DNA of 64,000 bases from NCBI RefSeq assembly GCF_015751765.1, contig NZ_JADOTX010000001.1, positions 3,348,001 to 3,412,000 on the forward strand, given 5' to 3'. The stretch is from Micromonospora ureilytica. Lineage in GTDB: Bacteria; Actinomycetota; Actinomycetes; Mycobacteriales; Micromonosporaceae. The position numbers and the translations under genes are program-made. Shown here in pieces: positions 58,143 through 64,000 of this stretch; position 1 is the first letter of the stretch; each line of letters begins with the position of its first letter. The notes below the pieces were generated by a model, which did not search any database, had not been told where the DNA came from, and worked only from the letters and a program-made list of their open reading frames with translations.

Positions 58143-58658
58143 ATGGTCGCCGCAGTGGAGTTGTACCTGGACCCGGACGCCACCCGCCGGATCCGGGTGC
58201 TCTGGGACGCGCTGGAGGCCGAGGGCGTGCAGAGCATGCGCTCACTGCTGGAGCAGCGCCACCGTCCGCACGTCTCGCTCACGGTGGCGCCCCGTTTCGA
58301 TCCGGAGCGGGTCGCCGAGGCGCTACAGGGGACGGTGGTGGCCGCCCCACTGCGGCTCGACTTCCAGCATGCCGGCCAGTTCGTCGGTCGGGTGCTCTGG
58401 CTCGGCCCGGCGCCCACCCAGGAGTTGCTGGCGCACCACCGGCTGGTGCACGACCGACTCGCCGCCGCCGGCATCCCCCTCGCTGAGCACTACCAGCCGG
58501 GGCGCTGGGTGCCGCACTGCACGCTCTCCATGCGGGTGCCGAACGCGCTGATGGCCGCCGCGGTGCGCCGCTGCCTGGAGGTGTTACCGCTGGCCGCGAC
58601 AGTGGTCGGCGCGGCGCTCACCGACCACGCCCGCGGCATCGCCCACCCGCTGCCCTGA
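58143..58658 (+). CDS. 2'-5' RNA ligase-like 2H phosphoesterase
   Basis: 171 residues with the two signature His motifs of 2H phosphoesterases, RPHVSLTV (near residue 41) and VPHCTLSM (near residue 123), arranged on symmetric halves. Members act on 2',5'- or cyclic-phosphate ends of RNA or nucleotides. A rare TTA leucine codon occurs at 58584-58586, which in streptomycete-like actinobacteria can place translation under the bldA-type tRNA. Confidence 0.87.
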   Translation: MVAAVELYLDPDATRRIRVLWDALEAEGVQSMRSLLEQRHRPHVSLTVAPRFDPERVAEALQGTVVAAPLRLDFQHAGQFVGRVLWLGPAPTQELLAHHRLVHDRLAAAGIPLAEHYQPGRWVPHCTLSMRVPNALMAAAVRRCLEVLPLAATVVGAALTDHARGIAHPLP

Positions 58659-58854
58659 CCGTCGGCCCGTAATGTCCGGTTTGGCGGGCGACAGTCGGAA
58701 ACCCGAAAACAAGCGGTGCGGATGTGGCCGGACGTGGGAAGGTTCGAGTGGCTGTCGTACCGGTGGCGTGCTGCTCGCAGGCGGTTCGCCCGGCCGGTGG
58801 CGCGGGTCCGTCCCGCGCCGCCCACGGCGGCTTCGACGAGGAGAGGCAGGGCCC

Positions 58855-59040
58855 ATGCAGGCTCAGCGCAGGCCACCGCGCACGGAGCGGAGCCAGACCC
58901 GGGACGACCGGACCGGCGGCGGGCTGACCGGGGCGGCCACGCCACTGACGATCTGGGCGGCCGCCGTGCTGCTCGGCCGCATCGGTGCCGGCGACGACGA
59001 CGTCGAGGACGAACGGCACATCCTGCGCGGCATCGAGTGA
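58855..59040 (+). CDS. Small hypothetical protein, 61 residues
   Basis: GAGGAGAGGCAGG precedes the ATG. The protein is basic at first, has one short hydrophobic stretch (ATPLTIWAAAVLLGRIG, about residues 28-44) and ends with an acidic tail (GDDDVEDERHILRGIE). This pattern would suit a small membrane-associated peptide. No family is recognised. Confidence 0.55.
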   Translation: MQAQRRPPRTERSQTRDDRTGGGLTGAATPLTIWAAAVLLGRIGAGDDDVEDERHILRGIE

Positions 59041-59056
59041 ATCCCGGCCGCCCGGC

Positions 59057-60181
59057 TCAGAGCCAGCCGCGCCGCTTGAAGATCACGTAGAGGGTGCCGC
59101 AGACCAGCAGCATCAACAGCAGCGCGAAGAGGTAGCCGAAGCGCCAGTTCAGCTCTGGCATGTGGACGAAGTTCATGCCGTACACGGTGCCGATGAGCGT
59201 GGGAGCGAAGAGGATCGCCGCCCAGGAGGAAACCTTCTTCAGCTCCTCGTTCTGGCTGTAGCTGGCCGCGGTGAGGCTGCGCATCTCCTCGTTCTGCTGC
59301 TGCGAGACGAGGGTGGCGTTGACAGTGAGGATGTTCTGCAACAGGTGCCGGAAACCGTCCACCCGCTCCACCACCTGGGTCAGGTGGTCGGTCACGTCGC
59401 GCAGGTAGCGGCGCAGCTCCTCGTCGTCGCTACCCGCGCCGACGGCCAGCGCGTCGAGCACGCTGAGCAGTGGGCGGGCGGCCCGCTGGAACTGGATGAC
59501 CTCGCGGCTGAGGCCGTAGATGCGGCGACTGGCGTTCGGGTCGCCACCGAACACCTGGGTCTCGATCTCGTCGATGTCGTTCTCCAGCCCGGCCACCACC
59601 GGCGCGTACCCGTCGACGACCTGGTCGAGGATCGCGTACAGGATCGCCTCCGAGCCCCGGGCGAGCATCTGCGCCTCGGTCTCCATCCGCCGACGCACCG
59701 CGGCCAGATCGGGCGCCTCACCGTGTCGGACGGTGACCACGAAGCCCGGCCCGATGAACAGGTGCAGCTCGGAGAACTCGACCTCCTCCCGGAGGTCGTC
59801 GTAGCGGGCGGCGCGCAGCACCACGAACAGCGTGTGACCGTACCGTTCCAGCTTGGGCCGCTGGTGGGCGTTGATCGCGTCCTCGACCGCCAGGTCGTGC
59901 AGCCGGAACTCCCGGGCCAGCGAGGTGATCTGGTCGATGTCGGGTCGGTACAACCCGATCCAGGCCATCGCGCCGTCCTGCTCCTGGAGGCAGCGGTACG
60001 TCTCGGCGAGGCCGGAGGGAGAGGCGAACCGGTGCCCCCGGACGTAGACCGCGCTGTCCACCAGACCGCCGTGGGACGGGGCGGGTGGCTCCGTGGACGG
60101 CGGCACATCGACAGTCGTCTCGTACTCGTCGAGTTGGCGGCCGAAGCCACCACCCGGGCGGAAGCGACGGCCGCCGACCAT
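59057..60181 (-). CDS. CorA-family magnesium/cobalt channel
   Basis: 374 residues. A long cytoplasmic N-terminal domain is followed by a coiled stalk ([29 protein letters not shown]) and two C-terminal membrane helices. The selectivity signature GMN is in [15 protein letters not shown], between the helices, and the end is basic (IFKRRGWL). Such pentameric channels import Mg2+ and sometimes Co2+. ATG 60181 is preceded by GGAGGGGACAGG. It is divergent from the APC permease over about 150 bases. Confidence 0.93.
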   Translation of the reverse strand: MVGGRRFRPGGGFGRQLDEYETTVDVPPSTEPPAPSHGGLVDSAVYVRGHRFASPSGLAETYRCLQEQDGAMAWIGLYRPDIDQITSLAREFRLHDLAVEDAINAHQRPKLERYGHTLFVVLRAARYDDLREEVEFSELHLFIGPGFVVTVRHGEAPDLAAVRRRMETEAQMLARGSEAILYAILDQVVDGYAPVVAGLENDIDEIETQVFGGDPNASRRIYGLSREVIQFQRAARPLLSVLDALAVGAGSDDEELRRYLRDVTDHLTQVVERVDGFRHLLQNILTVNATLVSQQQNEEMRSLTAASYSQNEELKKVSSWAAILFAPTLIGTVYGMNFVHMPELNWRFGYLFALLLMLLVCGTLYVIFKRRGWL

Positions 60182-60335
60182 GCCCTGTCCCCTCCCCCGG
60201 TGCCGTCCGGTCCAGCCCGGGGCGCTGCTTCCCCCCTGTCCTGAGCCCGAAACCCGCGGCGGCGTCGGCTGGGTTCCGCGCACCGGCGGACGGGGGCGGC
60301 CCGGCGGGCGGATACTCACGGTGACCGTGGGCGGG

Positions 60336-62294
60336 ATGACGGGGGACGCGCCGGTGGAGGTCGACAGACGTGCCGGCCGGTTGCGGGGGTGGCTGCTCGC
60401 CGCCGGCTCGGACCAGGCCGTGCAGCACCCGGGGCCGCACGGGCGCCCGCCGGAGCACCGGCACCACCCGTGGTGGAAGGTGATGTGCCTGACCGGTGTC
60501 GACTACTTCTCCACGCTGGGTTACCAGCCGGGCATCGCGGCGCTGGCCGCCGGGGCGCTCTCGCCGGTGGCGACGCTGGTGCTGGTGCTGGTGACCCTGC
60601 TGGGGGCGCTGCCGGTCTACCGGCGGGTGGCGGTGGAGAGCCCACACGGCGAGGGCTCCATCGCGATGCTGGTACGCCTGCTGAGCTACTGGCCGGGCAA
60701 GTTGCTGGTGCTGGTGCTGCTCGGCTTCGCGGCCACCGACTTCATCATCACCATCACCCTCTCGGCCGCCGACGCGACGGCGCACATCGACGAGAACCCG
60801 TTCTGGCCGAGCGGGCTCAAGGGGCACGAGGTGCTGGTCACGCTGCTGCTCGTGTCGCTGCTGGGCGTGGTGTTCCTCAAGGGATTCACCGAGGCCATCG
60901 GGATCGCCGTCGTCCTGGTCGCGATCTACCTGACGCTGAACGCGGTGGTGGTGGCCGACGCGCTGTGGCGGGTGGTGACGCATCCGAGCGCGGTCGGCGA
61001 CTGGACCACCATGCTGACCACCGGGCACGGCGATCCGTGGTTGGTGGTCGGGCTGTCGCTGCTGGTCTTCCCGAAGCTGGCGTTGGGTCTGTCCGGCTTC
61101 GAGACCGGGGTGGCGGTCATGCCGAGCGTACGGGGTGACCCGCAGGACTCGGAGGCACGACCGCTGGGCCGGATCCGTGGCGCGCGCCGGCTGCTCACCA
61201 CGGCAGCGGTGATCATGAGCGTCTTTCTGATCACCAGCAGCGTGACGACCACAGTGCTCATCCCGCCGGACGCCTTCCAGCCGGGCGGGCCGGCGAACGG
61301 GCGGGCGCTGGCCTACCTGGCGCACGCCCACCTCGGCGAGGTGTTCGGCACCATCTACGACCTGTCCACCATCGGGATCCTCTGGTTCGCGGGGGCATCG
61401 GCGATGGCCGGTCTGCTCAATCTCGTGCCGCGCTACCTGCCGCGCTACGGCATGGCGCCGACCTGGGCGCGAGCCGTCCGGCCACTGGTGCTGGTCTTCA
61501 CCGCCGTGGCGTTCCTGATCACCATCGTCTTCGAGGCCAGCGTGGACGCGCAGGGCGGCGCGTACGCGACAGGGGTCCTGGTGTTGATCACCTCGGCGGC
61601 GACGGCGGTGACGCTCGCGGCGCTCCGGCGGCGTCAGCGTGGCCGCACCGTCGCATTCGGAGTCATCGCGGTGATCTTCGTCTACACCACGCTGGCGAAC
61701 GTGGTGGAGCGCCCGGACGGTGTCAAGATCGCTGCCTGTTTCATCGGCGGGATCATCCTGGTGTCGGTGCTGTCCCGGCTGATGCGGGCCTACGAGCTGC
61801 GCGTCGACCACGTCGAGCTGGACCCGGTCGCGGCCCGGATGATCGACGAACGGGCCGGACGGCGGATCCGTCTCATCGCCCACGAACCCGACCGGCGTGA
61901 CGAGGCCGAGTACCGCGCCAAGTTGGCCCAGACCATGGCGGACAACGACTTCCCCGACGACAGCGACGTCATCTTCGTCGAGGTGACTGTCACCGACCCG
62001 TCCGACTTCGAGACCGCGCTGCTGGTCCGCGGCGGCGTGGTCGACGGCCGTTTCCCGGTGCTCAGCCTGGCCAGCTCGTCGGTGCCCACCGCGCTCGCCG
62101 CCCTGCTGCTGGAGGTCCGTGACCGCAGCCGGCGACGCCCACACATCTACTTCGAGTGGTCCGAGGGCGGCCCGACTCGCAACTTCCTGCGCTACCTGGC
62201 GTTCGGACAGGGCGCCATCGCCTCGGTGACCCGGGAGATCCTGCGCCGCCGGGAGCCCGACCCGCACCGTCGACCGCACGTGCACGCCGGCTGA
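60336..62294 (+). CDS. APC-superfamily permease with large C-terminal cytoplasmic domain
   Basis: 652 residues. About twelve membrane helices lie between residues ~60 and ~490 ([72 protein letters not shown]). A soluble tail of ~150 residues follows ([30 protein letters not shown]). Annotated relatives are called amino-acid transporters. The long soluble tail is also a trait of KimA-like potassium/proton symporters, so the substrate is open. ATG 60336 is used; GTG 60321 and 60327 are alternatives. It is divergent from corA. Confidence 0.8.
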   Translation: MTGDAPVEVDRRAGRLRGWLLAAGSDQAVQHPGPHGRPPEHRHHPWWKVMCLTGVDYFSTLGYQPGIAALAAGALSPVATLVLVLVTLLGALPVYRRVAVESPHGEGSIAMLVRLLSYWPGKLLVLVLLGFAATDFIITITLSAADATAHIDENPFWPSGLKGHEVLVTLLLVSLLGVVFLKGFTEAIGIAVVLVAIYLTLNAVVVADALWRVVTHPSAVGDWTTMLTTGHGDPWLVVGLSLLVFPKLALGLSGFETGVAVMPSVRGDPQDSEARPLGRIRGARRLLTTAAVIMSVFLITSSVTTTVLIPPDAFQPGGPANGRALAYLAHAHLGEVFGTIYDLSTIGILWFAGASAMAGLLNLVPRYLPRYGMAPTWARAVRPLVLVFTAVAFLITIVFEASVDAQGGAYATGVLVLITSAATAVTLAALRRRQRGRTVAFGVIAVIFVYTTLANVVERPDGVKIAACFIGGIILVSVLSRLMRAYELRVDHVELDPVAARMIDERAGRRIRLIAHEPDRRDEAEYRAKLAQTMADNDFPDDSDVIFVEVTVTDPSDFETALLVRGGVVDGRFPVLSLASSSVPTALAALLLEVRDRSRRRPHIYFEWSEGGPTRNFLRYLAFGQGAIASVTREILRRREPDPHRRPHVHAG

Positions 62295-62380
62295 CCTGCG
62301 AGCGGGCAGCCCGCCGCGCACGGTGAGCGTGGTCATAACGACTGGACGACCCACCCGTTCCTGCTGCTAGCCTCTGCGCA

Positions 62381-62490
62381 GGTCATGAGTGCCAGCGCGA
62401 AGCCCCGGCTCGCTGGCCGGCAACCCTCCTCCGCGGTGGGGTGCCCCGGGTGAAGACCAGGCACCGGCACGACGTCGGTGCAAGCGTGGC
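62381..62490 (+). promoter_or_regulatory. SAM-IV-type S-adenosylmethionine riboswitch
   Basis: The outer helix GGTC (62381) pairs with GACC (62455). Inside are ATGAGTGCCAGC, then AAGCCCCGGCTCGCTGG, the conserved GGCAACCCTCC and GGTGGGGTGCCCCGGGTGA. This order matches SAM-IV riboswitches known from Actinomycetales, which share the ligand core of SAM-I. A small hairpin GCACCG/CGGTGC follows at about 62461-62481, as expected for the extra helix. A TAGCCT at 62368 may be the -10 box. SAM binding should lower expression of the downstream transport operon. Confidence 0.87.
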
Positions 62491-62524
62491 CTGGCACCCA
62501 GGTCAGCACAGACCCGGGAGAACC

Positions 62525-62665
62525 ATGCGCATCCTCAGCACCACCCCACCGACCGACGTCGCGGCCTCCCGCACCGGTCGACAGTCGCCCGCCCTGACCC
62601 GGCGACGGCACGTGGACATGATGCGAATGTGCAGCGCCGCCTGTCGTCGCGGCACCGCGCTCTAG
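62525..62665 (+). CDS. Leader-peptide ORF with C-terminal Cys cluster (putative attenuator uORF)
   Basis: A 46-residue frame with GGGAGAACC directly before its ATG lies between the SAM riboswitch and the solute-binding protein gene. Its C-terminal part, ALTRRRHVDMMRMCSAACRR, matches the RRRHVD...C(S)A..CR pattern of small 'putative leader peptides' found before sulfur-metabolism genes in actinobacteria. Cys-rich short ORFs are reported to act as cysteine-responsive attenuators in mycobacteria. Two mutually exclusive hairpins follow. The peptide itself probably has no other job. The functional start could be internal. Confidence 0.7.
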   Translation: MRILSTTPPTDVAASRTGRQSPALTRRRHVDMMRMCSAACRRGTAL

Positions 62666-62706
62666 CACACCCCTTCCCGAGCTCCTTCCCACCGGCACGC
62701 CCAGCG

Positions 62707-62740
62707 GGCGCGCCGTCGGTGGCGCACGTCCGTGCGCGCC
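62707..62740 (+). promoter_or_regulatory. Alternative hairpins downstream of the leader peptide
   Basis: GGCGCGC (62707-62713) can pair with GCGCGCC (62734-62740), or GCGCAC (62722-62727) can pair with GTGCGC (62732-62737). Both share the right-hand arm, so they exclude each other. They lie between the leader ORF and the solute-binding protein GTG, where an attenuator or translation-control structure would be expected. Confidence 0.5.
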
Positions 62741-62765
62741 GAGACACCACCCTTCGGAGACACCA

Positions 62766-63674
62766 GTGCGATTCCTTCCTGCCCTGACCCGCGCCGCCGC
62801 CCTGGGCGCGGCCACGATCCTGGCCGCCACCGCCCTCACCGCCTGCGGCGACGACAGCTCGTCCGACGCCACCGCCAACCCGTACGGCCTGGCCCAGGCG
62901 GGTGTGCTGCGCGCCGGCACGCTGACCGACGCCCCGCCGAACGTGTACCTCAAGGACGGCAAGTTCACCGGCTTCGACAACGACCTGCTGACCGCCGTGG
63001 CCGGCAAGCTCGGCCTCACTGTCGAGTTCGTCGGCACCGACTTCTCCGCACTGCTCAGCCAGGTCAACAACCGGAAGTTCGACGTCGGCAGTTCCTCGAT
63101 CACCATCACCGAGGCCCGCAAGAAGACAGTCGACTTCGGCAACGGCTACGACTTCGGCTACTTCGGCCTGGACGTCCCGGCCGGCTCTCCGATCACCAGC
63201 TTCGACCAGCTCGCCGGCAAGCGGGTCGTGGTGGTGCAGGGCACCGTCCAGGACGACTACGCCACCGGCAAGCAGCTCAACCCGGTGCGAGTGCCGGACT
63301 ACAACGGCGCGATCAACCAGCTCAAGGCCGGTACCGCCGACGCCTGGATCGCCCCGGCAGAGATCGGCGAGAAGTCCGCCACCGACAGCAACGGCAAGAT
63401 CACCGTGGCGGCCAAGCAGCTCAGCCCGGCACCGACCGCGTACGCCGTGGCCAAGGGCGGCGACAGGCTGCGCGAGGCGCTGAACAAGGGCCTCGACGAG
63501 GTCATCGCCGATGGCACCTGGAGCCGGTTGCAGGCGCAGTACTACCCGGGCCGACCGATCCCGGCGGACTTCGCGCCGGGCAGCGGCGCGGTGAAGGTGT
63601 CGGCCGCGTCGGCCACGCCGACGGGCCCGGCTACGCCGGCCGTACCGTCGGCGTCCGCGTCGGCCGCGTCCTGA
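62766..63674 (+). CDS. ABC transporter solute-binding lipoprotein (family 3)
   Basis: 302 residues. Signal peptide with lipobox LTAC (hydrophobic ALGAATILAATALTAC), then the SBP_bac_3 fold: LRAGTLTDAPPNVYLKDGKF, GFDNDLLTAVAGKLGL, FDVGSSSITITEARKKTVDF and GKRVVVVQGTVQDDY. A Pro/Ala/Ser-rich low-complexity tail follows after about 265. Family 3 binds polar amino acids and cystine. The upstream SAM riboswitch and Cys-containing leader peptide point to a sulfur amino acid such as cystine or methionine. GTG 62766 follows TTCGGAGACACCA. The permease gene starts 39 bases downstream. Confidence 0.9.
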   Translation: MRFLPALTRAAALGAATILAATALTACGDDSSSDATANPYGLAQAGVLRAGTLTDAPPNVYLKDGKFTGFDNDLLTAVAGKLGLTVEFVGTDFSALLSQVNNRKFDVGSSSITITEARKKTVDFGNGYDFGYFGLDVPAGSPITSFDQLAGKRVVVVQGTVQDDYATGKQLNPVRVPDYNGAINQLKAGTADAWIAPAEIGEKSATDSNGKITVAAKQLSPAPTAYAVAKGGDRLREALNKGLDEVIADGTWSRLQAQYYPGRPIPADFAPGSGAVKVSAASATPTGPATPAVPSASASAAS

Positions 63675-63713
63675 GCCGGTGACGAGCGAGCGGGGCGGCA
63701 GGAGGGGCGACCG

Positions 63714-64000
63714 ATGGATCCGTTGAGCACCCTGTGGGAGACCTTCTTCGACTGGGACGCGATGCGCGAGGCGCTGCCCGAGATGCTGACCGTCGGGTTG
63801 CCCAACACGCTGATCCTGGCGGTCTCCGCCGCCCTGCTCGGCTCGGTGCTGGGCCTGCTGTTGGCCGTCGCCGGGATCTCCCGCAGCCGCTGGTTGCGCT
63901 GGCCGGCACGGGTCTACACCGACGTGTTCCGGGGACTGCCGGCCGCGGCGACGATCCTGCTGATCGGTGTCGGGCTGGCCCCGCTGGGCATGCAGGTCTG
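63714..64000 (+). CDS. Amino-acid ABC transporter permease, N-terminal part (runs off right edge)
   Basis: The ATG at 63714 follows GGCAGGAGGGGCG. About 95 residues are visible: an amphipathic start (LWETFFDWDAMREALPEML), then TVGLPNTLILAVSAALLGSVLGLLLAV and a segment like RWPARVYTDVFRGLPAAATILLI. The VYTDVFRGLPA loop matches the HisM/GlnP family. It should be the membrane partner of the adjacent solute-binding protein. The rest of the gene, and probably the ATPase, lie outside the window. Confidence 0.9.
   Translation, partial: MDPLSTLWETFFDWDAMREALPEMLTVGLPNTLILAVSAALLGSVLGLLLAVAGISRSRWLRWPARVYTDVFRGLPAAATILLIGVGLAPLGMQV

Noticed and set aside
59718..62354. An 878-residue open frame on the minus strand
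   Set aside because: Antisense to the APC permease and partly to corA, His/Arg/Gln-rich, with no recognisable domain; a composition artefact.
62381..62460. Classical SAM-I riboswitch
   Set aside because: The GGCAACC core is shared, but the flanking GGTCATGAGTGCCAGC and GGTGGGGTGCCCCGGG blocks and the following hairpin match the actinobacterial SAM-IV layout better.

Overview
The window looks like chromosome of a high-GC filamentous actinobacterium, most likely a member of the Micromonosporaceae. The reasons are the very high GC content, many GTG/TTG (and one probable CTG) starts, an AfsR/SARP regulator, an actinobacterial-type SAM-IV riboswitch and many actinobacterial protein families. The species assignment is inference. 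I saw no rRNA, tRNA, insertion sequence, prophage or CRISPR array.

Layout. 1-7.7 kb: housekeeping and accessory genes (App1-family phosphatase fragment, GT-C membrane protein, YaaA, TAXI-type lipoprotein, two-component system, DUF952 protein). 7.7-18 kb: a wall-polymer block with two membrane-anchored TagF-like polyol-phosphate transferases, a large polytopic protein, a TetR regulator, a TagGH-type ABC exporter and a fused cytidylyltransferase/SDR of the CDP-ribitol type. 18-23 kb: an alpha/beta hydrolase, a C39-type peptidase behind a cyclic-di-AMP riboswitch, and an OafA-like acyltransferase. 23.3-37.9 kb: a nonulosonic (pseudaminic-type) acid block: GT2 enzyme, PseI, PseH-like GNAT, PseB, PseC, two candidate assembly proteins, an SpsF/PseF-type cytidylyltransferase and PseG. 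Embedded in it, on the opposite strand, is a tightly overlapping four-gene operon (acyl carrier protein, short AMP-ligase, SDR, phosphopantetheinyl-transferase-like protein).

38-43.5 kb: an AlkB-like dioxygenase, a 937-residue SARP/NB-ARC/TPR regulator divergent from two secreted peptidoglycan-binding proteins, and a SpoU-type RNA methyltransferase, followed by long palindromic intergenic repeats. 43.8-48.4 kb: topoisomerase IV (parE-parC). 48.6-62.3 kb: mixed genes (membrane proteins, SGNH hydrolase, DUF72, DinB-like proteins, glycogen-debranching-type enzyme, 2H phosphoesterase, CorA, APC permease). 62.3-64 kb: a sulfur-linked transport operon controlled by a SAM-IV riboswitch followed by a small Cys-containing leader-peptide ORF, then a solute-binding lipoprotein and a permease that runs off the right edge.

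How it fits together: the 7.7-18 kb and 23-38 kb blocks can be read as one programme for a cell-surface glycopolymer. CDP-polyol synthesis, TagF-like polymerases and a TagGH exporter supply the polyol-phosphate part, and PseB-C-H-G-I-F supply an activated nonulosonate. That combination would suit a teichulosonic-acid-like polymer; this is an inference. The acyl-carrier mini-operon beside the PseH-like GNAT is the most unusual element: it could supply a non-acetyl acyl group for N-acylation of the sugar.
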